DNA of 64,000 bases from AC-32 sp963766375 (GTDB taxonomy: Bacteria; Actinomycetota; Thermoleophilia; Gaiellales; Gaiellaceae): assembly GCA_963766375.1 (NCBI GenBank), contig CAVXZG010000015.1:1-64000 (forward strand), in the 5' to 3' direction. Position numbers and translations under genes: made by a program. The notes below the pieces were generated by a model, which searched no databases, had not been told where the DNA came from, and saw only the letters and a list, made by a program, of their open reading frames with translations. Shown one piece after another: positions 25,071-32,786 of this stretch (within the stretch, counting starts at the first letter, position 1; the number at the start of each line of letters is the position of its first letter).

Positions 25071-25764
25071 GTGGCCGGAACGATCGTCGCGATGGGCGGG
25101 CTCCCCTGGGAAGACGAGGTGCGGCGCCGCCTGCTCGAGGACTACGTCTTCGGGCTCGACCGGCAAGGAGCGGCCGCGGGTGCTGTTCGTACCGACCGCC
25201 GTCGCGGACGCCCCCGACCTGACGCTGTGGGGCTACTCGGCGCTTGGCGACCGCGCCCGGGTCTCGCATGTGCTCGTTCTTCCCATGGCCCCCGCCCGAT
25301 CTGCGAAAGGCTGCCCTGGAACAGGACATCATCTTCGTTTCGGGCGGCAACACGGCGAACGCGCTTGCGATCTGGCGCACGCACGGCTTCGACCAGATCC
25401 TGCACGAGGCCTGGGAGGCGGGCGTGGTGCTCACCGGGTGGAGCGCCGGGATGCTGTGCTGGTTCGAGGCGGCGGTGACCGACTCGTTCGGGCCGGAGCT
25501 CCAGGGCATGCGCGACGGGCTCGGGTTTCTCCCCGGCAGCGCCTGCCCGCATTACGACGGCGAGGCTGAGCGCCGACCGGTCTACACGAAGCTCGTCGCG
25601 CGAAGGGTTCCCACCAGGCCTCGCCGCGGACGACTGCGTTGCGCTCCGCTTCGACGGCACCGAGCTTGCAGAGGTCGTGACCGCGCGTCCGGGCGCCGGT
25701 GCCTACCGCGTCTCGGCCGAAGGCGAGGAGCCGATCGAGGCGCGCCCGCTGTTCAGCGGGCCTT
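25071..25764 (+). CDS. Peptidase E-like (S51) protease, frameshifted
   Basis: An S51-family aspartyl dipeptidase-like protein. Pieces in three frames: VAGTIVAMGGLPWEDEVRRR, then RPRVLFVPTAVADAPDLT, then IIFVSGGNTANALAIWR, the nucleophile elbow GWSAGM (catalytic Ser), and the catalytic-His segment ACPHYDGE. The end reads VALRFDGTELAEVV and YRVSAEGEE. Frame changes lie near 25155, 25240 and 25605; all read as sequence errors. GTG 25071 is chosen because TACCGT lies six nt before it. The end overlaps the convergent formate dehydrogenase gene by 12 bp. Restored length is about 230 residues, normal for the family. Confidence 0.8.
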
Positions 25765-26955
25765 GAAGCGCGTCGCCTCCTCGGAGCCGCCCGTCGCGTC
25801 TCCCGCGCTGTAGGAGTGCGCGCCGGCGCCGGCAAGCCGACCGGCGTCGACGATCAGGTACTCCTCCCGGATCGGGCGCTCGTCGAACCAGCACTCGAGA
25901 ATCTCGCGGACCCCGGCCGCGTAGCGGGCCTGGGCCGACAGGCTCGAGCCGGAGATGTGCGGCGTCATGCCATGGTGAGGCATCGTTCGCCAGGGGTGAT
26001 CGGCCGGCGCCGGCTGGGGGAACCACACGTCACCTGCGTACGCGGCGAGGTGCCCGGATTCGCAGGCGGCCGCGACCGCGTCGCGATCGCAGATCTTGCC
26101 GCGAGCCGTGTTCACGAGATAGGCGCCGCGCTTCATTCGGCCGATCAGCTCGGCGTCGAAGAGATGCTCCGTCTCCGGATGCAGCGGCGCATTGATCGTG
26201 ACCACGTCGCACACCTCTACGAGCGACTCGACGGTCGGGTGGTAGGTGACCCCCAGCTCCTCCTCGACCTCCGCCGGCAGGCGGTGCCGGTCGGTGTAGT
26301 GCAGGCCCACCTCGAACGGCTTCAGCCGGCGCATGACCGCCGAGCCGATGCGGCCGGCTCCCACGGTTCCCACCTGCATGCCCTCCAGGTCGTAGGAGCG
26401 CGAGACGCAATCGGCGATGTTCCAGCCACCGTCGACGACCCACTGGTAGGACGGGATGTAGTTGCGCACGAGGGCGAGGATCGCCATCACCACGTGCTCG
26501 GAGACGCTGATGCTGTTGCAGTAGGTCACCTCGGCAACGGTGATGCCGCCGTCGATCGCCGCCTGGAGATCGACGTGGTCCGAGCCGATCCCCGCGGTGA
26601 CCGCCAGCTTGAGCCCGGGCGCCTTGGCGATCCGCTCGGCGGTCAGGTATGCAGGCCAGAACGGCTGCGAGATCACGATCTCCGCGGCCGGGAGCTCCTG
26701 CTCGAAGACGGAGTCGGGCCCGTCCTTGTCGGCAGTGACGATCAAGTCGTGCCCGCGCTCCTCGAGAAAGCTCCGTAGCCCCAGCTCGCCCGACACGCTT
26801 CCGAGCAGCTCCCCGGGGGTGAAGTCGATCGCCTCGGGAGTCGGAGTGGTCTGGCCGTCGTGGTAGCCCTCGATCTTCGGGATCTCGTCCCGCGCGTACT
26901 CCGGGGGATACCCGCTCACCGGATCGTCGTAGAGCACGCAGAGGATGTTCGCCAT
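25753..26955 (-). CDS. fdh: NAD-dependent formate dehydrogenase
   Basis: This cofactor-free enzyme oxidises formate to CO2 with NAD+. The 400-residue length and landmarks match the methylotroph/plant FDH group in the D-2-hydroxyacid dehydrogenase family: ISQPFWPAYLTAERI, TAGIGSDHVDL, the NAD-binding VGTVGAGRIGSAVMRRL, the TARGKICDRDAV segment, and the catalytic His in MTPHISGSSLSAQARYAAG. The intact frame starts at ATG 26955, with GGGAGGG upstream, six bp after the nitrilase stop. The pair therefore forms an operon, suggesting that the formate comes from the nitrilase reaction. Confidence 0.92.
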   Translation of the reverse strand: MANILCVLYDDPVSGYPPEYARDEIPKIEGYHDGQTTPTPEAIDFTPGELLGSVSGELGLRSFLEERGHDLIVTADKDGPDSVFEQELPAAEIVISQPFWPAYLTAERIAKAPGLKLAVTAGIGSDHVDLQAAIDGGITVAEVTYCNSISVSEHVVMAILALVRNYIPSYQWVVDGGWNIADCVSRSYDLEGMQVGTVGAGRIGSAVMRRLKPFEVGLHYTDRHRLPAEVEEELGVTYHPTVESLVEVCDVVTINAPLHPETEHLFDAELIGRMKRGAYLVNTARGKICDRDAVAAACESGHLAAYAGDVWFPQPAPADHPWRTMPHHGMTPHISGSSLSAQARYAAGVREILECWFDERPIREEYLIVDAGRLAGAGAHSYSAGDATGGSEEATRFKAR

Positions 26956-26961
26956 CGCGTT

Positions 26962-27891
26962 CTATCCCTCCCTCACGGTTGGCTTTGTGACGTCGAGGCG
27001 AAGCACGTCGGGACGGTGGTAGTGCCCGACGGGATCGAAGCGCTGGCGCTCCTCCGCGAGCCGCTGCGGATCGAGCTCCGCGTAGAGGATCCCCTCGTCG
27101 TCCCAGAGCGGGCCGGCGAGGTAGCTGCCGTCCGGCCCCAGGATCGCCGAGCCGCCGCGGCCGATCACGTCGAGCCCCTCGAGGAGGCGACGGAGCGGGA
27201 AGTCGTCCGGGTAGCTCGAGGCCCGCTGGAAGTGCGACGGCGAGATCACGAAGGCGCGCGACTCGCGTGCGATGTGCACGAGCGTGGACTGCCAGCCCTC
27301 GCTGTCGTCCGCGGTCGAGGCGATGTAGAGCTCGACCCCGGACTCGTAGAGCGCGAACCGCGCCAGCGGCATGTAGTTCTCCCAGCAGATCAGCCCGCCG
27401 ATCCGGCCGAGCGGCGTCTCGACTGTTTCGAGCCCGCCCCCGTCGCCCGGGCCCCAGACCAGGCGCTCGTGATTGGTGGGGACGAGCTTGCGGTGCCTGA
27501 GAGCGAGCTCGCCGTCGGGGCCGTGGTAGAGCAGCGAGTTGTAGAGCGTCCCCGGCCGGGCGGGGTCGCGCTCGGTCACGCCGGTCACGAGCCAGAGCTC
27601 GTTCTCACGGGCGATCTCGCCGAGCCGCCGCTCCGCGGGCCCGGGGATCTCGACCGACTCGCGCGCGAGCAGCGCGAAGGCCTCCTTGGCACCCTCCTCG
27701 GCCCAGCCCGCGAGCGCCTTGGCCCAGGTGGACGAGGGGTAGGCCGGAACGAACGCCTCGGGGAAGACGGCGAGCCGGGCGCCCTTGGCGGCAATCTCGG
27801 CCGCACCGGCGGCAAGCTTCTCGATCGTCGCGTCGCGGTCGAAGATGACCGGCTCGAGCTGGGCGCACGCGACGGTGACGGGCTCGCGCAT
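26962..27891 (-). CDS. Nitrilase family hydrolase (possible cyanide dihydratase)
   Basis: A 309-residue carbon-nitrogen hydrolase with the triad Glu45 (VFPEAFVPAY), Lys135 (HRKLVPTNHER) and Cys169 (GGLICWENYMP). The THER-like loop after Lys and the CWEN-x-MP motif are features of true nitrilases and cyanide dihydratases rather than amidases. Nitrilases turn nitriles into acids and ammonia; cyanide dihydratase turns HCN into formate and ammonia. Formate dehydrogenase follows after six bp, which favours a one-carbon substrate, but the sequence alone cannot decide. ATG 27891 is six nt after CACAAT, a leaderless-type promoter. Confidence 0.88.
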   Translation of the reverse strand: MREPVTVACAQLEPVIFDRDATIEKLAAGAAEIAAKGARLAVFPEAFVPAYPSSTWAKALAGWAEEGAKEAFALLARESVEIPGPAERRLGEIARENELWLVTGVTERDPARPGTLYNSLLYHGPDGELALRHRKLVPTNHERLVWGPGDGGGLETVETPLGRIGGLICWENYMPLARFALYESGVELYIASTADDSEGWQSTLVHIARESRAFVISPSHFQRASSYPDDFPLRRLLEGLDVIGRGGSAILGPDGSYLAGPLWDDEGILYAELDPQRLAEERQRFDPVGHYHRPDVLRLDVTKPTVREG

Positions 27892-27903
27892 GGGCAGATT
27901 GTG

Positions 27904-28245
27904 TCAGCGCAGGACGCGCAAGACGGCCCGCATGCCGAGGGCGCGGTGATCTGCCACCGAGCACCAGAGCCGGTAGCGGCCGGGGAGCAGTGAGATCTCG
28001 AGCGTCGTGCGGCGGCCGGGCTTCGTGCCGGGGATCCGGTAGGTGCGCGTGCCCCCGATCCGGCGCAGGCGCAGGTCGTGCACGTCCTCACCGTCGTTCT
28101 GCAGCTCGATCTCGACCCGGCCCGCCTTCACGGAAGGCCGTGAGAGCACGAGGTGGAACTCCTTCGCGCTCACGCCGAGCCGTGCGGGAGTGGGTTGCCA
28201 GCCGAATGCGGCCGCGAGCACGGCGGTGGCGATCAGCTTCGTCAC
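27904..28245 (-). CDS. Small cupredoxin-like copper protein
   Basis: A 113-residue exported protein: an N-terminal signal (VTKLIATAVLAAAFGWQPTP, cleavage not defined) and a beta-rich domain. Type 1 copper ligand pattern: His in NDGEDVHDLRL, then Cys, His and Met in LWCSVADHRALGM (C-x4-H-x4-M), as in Cupredoxin_1 proteins. Such proteins carry electrons or handle copper outside the cell. GTG 28245 overlaps the DUF1501 stop (GTGA), so it is the last gene of the DUF1385-DUF1800-DUF1501 operon. The nitrilase promoter lies right behind its stop. Confidence 0.75.
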   Translation of the reverse strand: MTKLIATAVLAAAFGWQPTPARLGVSAKEFHLVLSRPSVKAGRVEIELQNDGEDVHDLRLRRIGGTRTYRIPGTKPGRRTTLEISLLPGRYRLWCSVADHRALGMRAVLRVLR

Positions 28246-29618
28246 GAGAGCAGCGCCGGCCTGGCGAAGGAGCGGGCGCCGGGGATGATCGCGTCGGCGT
28301 CGGCGCCCAGCCACTGCTCGACCAGCGCGCAGTAGACCGCCCGGAAGTCGGAGGTGGGGCGCAGGTTGCCGTCCTCGTCGAGGTTCTTCAGCCCCGGGAA
28401 CTCGCCGATCATCTGCCCCTTGACGCGTGAGCCGATCAGGAAGGCGGTGCCGGCCGCGCCATGGTCGGTGCCGTCGCTGCCGTTCTCCTCGCCGCGCCGG
28501 CCGAACTCGGACCAGACGAGCGTCAGCACGCGGTCCGACAGGCCGCGCGCCTCGAGGTCGCGCTGGAAGGCGAACAGGCTCTGCGCCGTCAGGTCGAGCC
28601 CGTCGGCGAGCGCCTTGGGCTGGTCGGAATGCGTGTCGTACTCGCCGGGAGCGGTCAGCGCGACGCAGTGCAGCGGCAGGCCGGCGCCGAGCATCGCCGC
28701 CAGGCCCGCGAGCCGGTGCGGGAAGGAATCGTCGCTCTGCGGGTAGGCGACCGGGCTGCCGTAGCCGTTCTGGCTCCCAGCCGCAAAGGGCGCCAACTGG
28801 CGGCGCAGTCGGTCGGACTGAGCCGTCGCCTTGGCGGCCTGGTTCAAGAACGGGTCGGAGCGCCGCGCGCCCAGCGGCGCCAGCGTCTCCAGCATCCGCT
28901 CCTCGACCTGGCCCCAGACGCCCGGTGCCCAGAAGCCGTAGTCGTCGGGGCCGGCCACCGCCGCCACCGGCACCTTCGCCGAGGCGAGCGACGGCTGGAG
29001 CTGATACTCGAGCGAGAGCCCCTGGAGCGGGTTGTCCTTCGTGCCCGCGTGGTCGAGGTAGCGCCCCATCCAGCCGGTGGCGAGCCGGGCGTCGGTCGCG
29101 CCCACCTCCCAGAAGTGCCGCGAGGTGAAGTGCGACTGATCCGGGTGGGTGTAGCCGACGGCGGGGAGGACCGAGACCTTGCCTTCGCCGTGCAGCGTCG
29201 CGAACGGCTTCAGCGAGGGGTGCCAGTGCAGGCGGGGATCCTCGGCGAAAGCGGTGCCGGCCGAGGCGGGCAAGGCGAGCTTCGGGCGCAGCTTCCGGTA
29301 GTCCGGGTCGAGCGCGGGATAGAGCACCGAGAGCGAGTCGGCGCCGCCGGGGAGGAAGACCGAGACGAGCACCGGTTGAGCCGGGCCGGACGCCGCGCGC
29401 GCGATCCCTTCCTCGAACAGGCCGAACTTGCCGAGTCCGTAGATGGAGAGCGCGAGCCCGAAGGCGCCTGCGACAAAGGTGCGCCGGTCGAGCCCCGTGC
29501 CCGCCGGCGAGGGCATTCCCGGCTCGATCGCCGGCAGCCCGCGTCCTGCCTCGGCAGCGCCGCGCCGGATGAGCGAGGCGCGGGAGAACTCGTCACAGTG
29601 ATGGCAGGGACGGTTCAT
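28242..29618 (-). CDS. DUF1501 protein with Tat signal
   Basis: A 458-residue secreted protein of the DUF1501 family (alkaline-phosphatase/sulfatase-like fold, role unknown). The N-terminus has HCDEFSRASLIRRGAAEAG, then a twin-arginine signal (DRRTFVAGAFGLALSIYG, residues about 52-70). The body shows VLVSVFLPGGADSLSVLYP, GYTHPDQSHFTSRHFWE, PGEYDTHSDQ and VWSEFGRRGEENGSDGTDHG, the family's conserved metal-site-like His/Asp segments. It forms a pair with DUF1800, with a one-base stop/start overlap (TGATG). The pair is widespread in soil and marine bacteria, function uncharacterised. Confidence 0.9.
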   Translation of the reverse strand: MNRPCHHCDEFSRASLIRRGAAEAGRGLPAIEPGMPSPAGTGLDRRTFVAGAFGLALSIYGLGKFGLFEEGIARAASGPAQPVLVSVFLPGGADSLSVLYPALDPDYRKLRPKLALPASAGTAFAEDPRLHWHPSLKPFATLHGEGKVSVLPAVGYTHPDQSHFTSRHFWEVGATDARLATGWMGRYLDHAGTKDNPLQGLSLEYQLQPSLASAKVPVAAVAGPDDYGFWAPGVWGQVEERMLETLAPLGARRSDPFLNQAAKATAQSDRLRRQLAPFAAGSQNGYGSPVAYPQSDDSFPHRLAGLAAMLGAGLPLHCVALTAPGEYDTHSDQPKALADGLDLTAQSLFAFQRDLEARGLSDRVLTLVWSEFGRRGEENGSDGTDHGAAGTAFLIGSRVKGQMIGEFPGLKNLDEDGNLRPTSDFRAVYCALVEQWLGADADAIIPGARSFARPALLS

Positions 29619-30953
29619 CAGCAGGTCTGGAGGTCCGGGGAAGCGGCAAGCAGCTGTCGCAGCGCGTTCTCGATCAGAGCCGGGTACTGCTCCTTCTTCC
29701 ACTGCGAATGAGCGTCGGAGAGCGCTCGCTTCGCGAAGCGCTTCAGTTCGGCGTGGGTGTGGCCTGTGAGCGTGGGGTCGCCGAGGAAAGCCTCCGCCCG
29801 GCGAAGAAGCTTCGCGGCGTCGTTCGGCAGCTTCGCCTTGTCGCTCTTCAGGACGTGCGGCCGGATCGCGTACGAGGCAATGATCCAGCGCGCTCGGTAG
29901 CTGGCCGTATCGAGCCAGCGGGCATCGTCCCAGCCCGCGACATTCGGCGGGTAGAACAACTGCTGGCCGGCCAGGCTCATCAGCCACGTCCACGATTCGG
30001 TGTCGATCCCGCGCTTGAGCGCCCGCAGGAGACCTGTCACATAGACGGCCGGCGGCTTGACCATCCGCGGGCCCGTGTAGAGCGCGGGGTGGCGCAGGAT
30101 CGCCTCGACCACGGGCTGGATCTCGTACCCGCTGCTTCACGTACAGCCGCTCCAGCGCCCGCTTCGTCCCCGCCTTCGGCGGCACGGGAACGAAGTAGCC
30201 CCAGAGCTTCGTCACGAAGAAGGACGGGTGCAGCCGGTGGTGGACGCAGAGGCGGCACGAGTCGCGCCAGTCGAACCGGCCGCGCTTGCCGAAGATCGTC
30301 TTCACGCCCGGGTCGTGGCGCTCCTTGTCGAAGCGGAAGCGGACCGGGCCGAGGTTCTCGCTCCAGCTGTTTCGCCAGCCGGTCAGGGCGCGAGCCTGCT
30401 GGCGCACGTCGCGCTCGGTGTAGCCGCGGCCGGCGCCGAGCGTGAAGAGCTCCATCAGCTCGCGCGCGTAGTTCTCGTTGGGCGACCAGCGCGTGTTGTC
30501 GGTTCCGGAGAGCCAGAGCAGCATCGCCGGGTCGCATGTCACCTCGGTCAGGAGCTCCGGGAAGGAGCCGAGCCCGTGCTGGCGGAAGAGCCTGTTCTGG
30601 CGCAGCATCAGCCGGGTGGAGTCGACGCCCTCGCGCGAGGTGGCGAACCAGTCGTGCCAGATGAGGGTCATCCGCTCGGCCAGCGGCCGGCTCGTCCGAA
30701 CCATCCTGTCGAGCCACCAGAGCTGGTCGTGGCCCCAGCGGTCGTAGGGCGCGAGAGGACGGCCGCGGTCGTCGTGGGGCTTCGGGCCTTTCAGCCGCTC
30801 GCGGCGAGGGTGCGTCAGCGAGCGCACGGCGCCGTCGAGTCCCAGGCGCGCGAGCTTCTCGGCCTCTCCGGGGCGTGGGCCGAAACCGGCACGCCAGAGC
30901 AGGCGCTCGGCCTGCGGCTTGCCGAAGGGCCCGCGGTAAACGGGAGGCGGCAT
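29618..30953 (-). CDS. DUF1800 protein, one frameshift
   Basis: Restoring one base near 30128 gives about 444 residues of the DUF1800 family. Family landmarks: ERLLWRAGFGPRPGEAEKLA, LIWHDWFATS, RQNRLFRQHGLGSFPELL, the highly conserved NENYARELMELFTLG, TERDVRQQARALTGW, HPSFFVTKLWGYFV and in the later part YPPNVAGWDDARWLDTAS. It is usually secreted; here no signal peptide is evident before MPPPVYRGPFGKPQAERLL. It lies between DUF1385 and DUF1501 on the same strand. Molecular function is unknown. Confidence 0.88.
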
Positions 30954-31777
30954 CTGTTCGTTATCGGCGCATTGCGCCGAGGGTTGAGCGCTAGAGCCAG
31001 CTCGCGCTGGAGCACCGACGCGACCGCGGTCAGCGCCAGCCGCGTCTCCTCGTCCGTGGGCTCGCGCGTCGTCACGCGCTGGAGCGCGAGCCCAGGGAGG
31101 AGAAAGGCCCGCGCGACCCGGGTGCGCGAGGTCTGAACGAGCTGCCAGAGCTCCATCGTCAGCGCCAGCGAGACCAGCGTGACGGCAAAAGGCGTGTAGA
31201 GCGCGGCCGGGAGCGGCCAGAGGCGGTCGGCGGCGATCGAGACCGGTACGACGAGCGCCGCGAAGTTCGTGCCGCACCGCGGTGCGAAGCGCGACGGCTT
31301 CACCTCGCCACGCCAGGTCGCGGTGAGCCGCCGCTCCTCGGCCGCGGCGATTGCGCGGTGCTCCGCCCCGTGCAGGAAGAGGGTGCGCCCGCGCAGCATC
31401 CACGCGAGCAGCACGATGCCGGTCCCGACTCCGAGCGGAAGAGACGCCGACTGCGGCAGGAAGATCAGCGAGAGCGGCGCTAGCAGGGCCGTCAGCAGCA
31501 GCAGGCGCTCACCGCGTCCCGCGACACCTGCGCCGCGGAAGAGGGGAGCCAGCGCCGCGAAGAGGCGCACGAGCCCGCGCACGAGCGGCACGCGGCGCAC
31601 CAGGCGCGACGGGGCCGGCATTCCGCCCTCGCGCACGGAGCCGTCACGGCCGGCAAAGGCCCAGTAGTGCTCGCTCGCGATGACGATGCCGTCGGCGCGG
31701 GCCATGCCACCCAGGCGCGGCAGCTCCGCCGTCGCGTCGGCCTGCGCGAGCAACTCGGAGACGGGAGAGCGATCCAC
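30815..31777 (-). CDS. DUF1385 membrane protein
   Basis: The frame runs 320 residues from GTG 31777. Landmarks of DUF1385: the LGGMARADGIVIA opening, a hydrophobic hairpin (LLLLTALLAPLSLIFL, LPLGVGTGIVLLAWML), the HGAEHRAIAA motif, RCGTNFAALVVPVSI and the C-terminal TREPTDEETRLALTAVASVL. It is predicted to be a polytopic membrane protein, possibly metal-binding through the His/Glu/Cys motifs. The family part ends near 30980; the last 55 residues read over the start of DUF1800 by 139 bp and look like out-of-frame sequence, so the true stop is probably lost to a base error near 30970. A strong hairpin precedes the gene. Confidence 0.8.
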   Translation of the reverse strand: MDRSPVSELLAQADATAELPRLGGMARADGIVIASEHYWAFAGRDGSVREGGMPAPSRLVRRVPLVRGLVRLFAALAPLFRGAGVAGRGERLLLLTALLAPLSLIFLPQSASLPLGVGTGIVLLAWMLRGRTLFLHGAEHRAIAAAEERRLTATWRGEVKPSRFAPRCGTNFAALVVPVSIAADRLWPLPAALYTPFAVTLVSLALTMELWQLVQTSRTRVARAFLLPGLALQRVTTREPTDEETRLALTAVASVLQRELALALNPRRNAPITNRCRLPFTAGPSASRRPSACSGVPVSAHAPERPRSSRAWDSTAPCAR

Positions 31778-31799
31778 CCAACAAGGATCGCCACAAGAG

Positions 31800-31825
31800 G
31801 GCCGCCCGGCAAGTGCCGGGCGGCC
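31800..31825. terminator. 11-bp perfect hairpin between the 25-aa ORF and DUF1385
   Basis: GGCCGCCCGGC (31800-31810) and GCCGGGCGGCC (31815-31825) form a perfect 11-bp stem with a 4-nt loop (AAGT). It lies 21 bp downstream of the small hydrophobic ORF's stop on the minus strand. There is no T-run, so it is an I-shaped terminator of the high-GC kind for the upstream small gene or genes. Confidence 0.6.
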
Positions 31826-31846
31826 TAATAGCGCTCGAGGAAGGAC

Positions 31847-31924
31847 CTACCAGCGGCCGCGCGAGAAAAAGCCCAGCAGCAGGAGCACCAGCACGATGAT
31901 CAGGATGATGTAGAGAAGCGACAC
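31847..31924 (-). CDS. 25-residue hydrophobic micropeptide
   Basis: GTG 31924 opens a 25-residue frame that is almost entirely one TM helix (SLLYIILIIVLVLLLLGFF) with a basic end SRGRW. A purine-rich AAGAAGGGGGG lies just upstream. It resembles the short single-helix membrane peptides (DUF3309- or lmo0937-like) found in many bacteria, often under stress control. A hairpin terminator follows its stop. Peptides this short are easily missed, and I cannot exclude chance, but the composition is far from random for such GC-rich DNA. Confidence 0.5.
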   Translation of the reverse strand: MSLLYIILIIVLVLLLLGFFSRGRW

Positions 31925-31989
31925 GGAGGAGCCCCCCTTCTTTGATGTCGACGTGTGTCTGAGGAACAACGTTCGTTGCCCTCGGACGG

Positions 31990-32220
31990 TTACGCCGCCT
32001 GAACTTCGACTTCGCTGTTCGAAAGGTCGATGTTCGACCGGCCTCCGCGGTCCCAATCCACGAGGATGGTTCCGTCGTCATTGAGGCTCCTGACCTCGCC
32101 GACCTCACCGACCATCGCCACAAGGTCCTGCGCCTCGGTCGAGAGGAGTGTCACTCTGGCGCCCACTTTGCCGCCCAAGGCGAGTCTGAGCTGCAGAACA
32201 CGTGCGCCTCGAGGGTCCAT
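31990..32220 (-). CDS. Small SH3-like protein (DUF4314-like)
   Basis: A 76-residue frame from ATG 32220. The core, GARVTLLSTEAQDLVAMVGE, VGEVRSLNDDGTILVDWDRG and GRSNIDL, follows the G-x-R-V/G-x-V/D-D-G-T-x-x-V-x-W-D pattern of DUF4314-type small beta-barrel domains. There is no TM segment. No function is known for the family. It may be co-transcribed with the 25-residue peptide 65 bp downstream. Confidence 0.55.
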   Translation of the reverse strand: MDPRGARVLQLRLALGGKVGARVTLLSTEAQDLVAMVGEVGEVRSLNDDGTILVDWDRGGRSNIDLSNSEVEVQAA

Positions 32221-32282
32221 GCACTCACTTTAGGCCCGCGGTCGGACCCCTTGGGGTCGCTCGAACGCTTAGAAGACCGATC

Positions 32283-32588
32283 CTACCCCGACCATGAGCG
32301 GAAAATCACGATCGCCACTCCGCTCCGCGTGATGACAACGACGTCTCCGTTCCTGCCGGGGAAGGTCGTCACAACCGTCTCCGGCGGCGGCGGCACCCTT
32401 ACGCGGCAGGCGACAATGCTGTTGCCGCTTGGCGTTCGGACTGTCATGCCGACCCCGTCGAACAACGGGCCACTCTCCACGAACCGCACTTGACAGAACT
32501 GCTGTGGGACAGGACTCGCGCCAGCCACAGCGACGGCCGGTAGCGCTAGCGCAGCGACGGCCGTGACGACCAGTCGGATCCCTTTCAT
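32283..32588 (-). CDS. Hypothetical secreted protein (101 aa)
   Basis: ATG 32588 follows AAGAAAGGA at a good distance. The first 23 residues (MKGIRLVVTAVAALALPAVAV, cleavage near AGA-SP) make a Sec signal peptide. The mature part of about 78 residues has two cysteines (QFCQVRF, IVACRVR) that could form a disulfide bond, and beta-strand-like alternation (NGDVVVITRSGVAIVIF). No family is recognised. Confidence 0.6.
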   Translation of the reverse strand: MKGIRLVVTAVAALALPAVAVAGASPVPQQFCQVRFVESGPLFDGVGMTVRTPSGNSIVACRVRVPPPPETVVTTFPGRNGDVVVITRSGVAIVIFRSWSG

Positions 32589-32786
32589 GGGCCGATCCTT
32601 TCTTGTTGCCGCAGAGGCACGATCATCTCACGATCCCCGGACGATGGAAACAACGCGAGCCCGCGGAGCGAACCCGTTGCTTGGCACACCCACGCTGACT
32701 CTAAAGCTTCCTGGCCAGCCGTCTGCTTAACGCAGGCTTAACGCCGCGCAACCGGGCCTGAACATGCCGGGGCTATAACCAGGGCC
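32589..32786 (+). promoter_or_regulatory. HtrA-2 promoter region with 11-bp-spaced repeats
   Basis: GCTTAAC occurs at 32725 and 32736 (11 bp apart), followed by weaker GCGCAAC (32746) and CCTGAAC (32757). The core resembles the TTCTTAG repeats near the two-component system. TATAAC (32774-32779) lies seven nt before the GTG start at 32787, a leaderless-type -10. The repeats occupy the -35 region. No gene is seen in the rest of this stretch. Confidence 0.5.

Noticed and set aside
22896..25166. A 756-residue open frame antisense to the NCS1 and LysE genes
   Set aside because: Arg/Ala-rich translation without domains, produced by high GC in the shadow frame of two well-supported genes.
25071..25764. 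Peptidase E as a true pseudogene
   Set aside because: The catalytic Ser and His motifs and all family segments are in order; three single-base shifts fit the error pattern of the window, so I keep it as a CDS.
28242..31403. A giant 1,053-residue fusion of DUF1385, DUF1800 and DUF1501
   Set aside because: The long frame arises because shifts place separate genes in one frame; each gene has its own start, stop and family limits.
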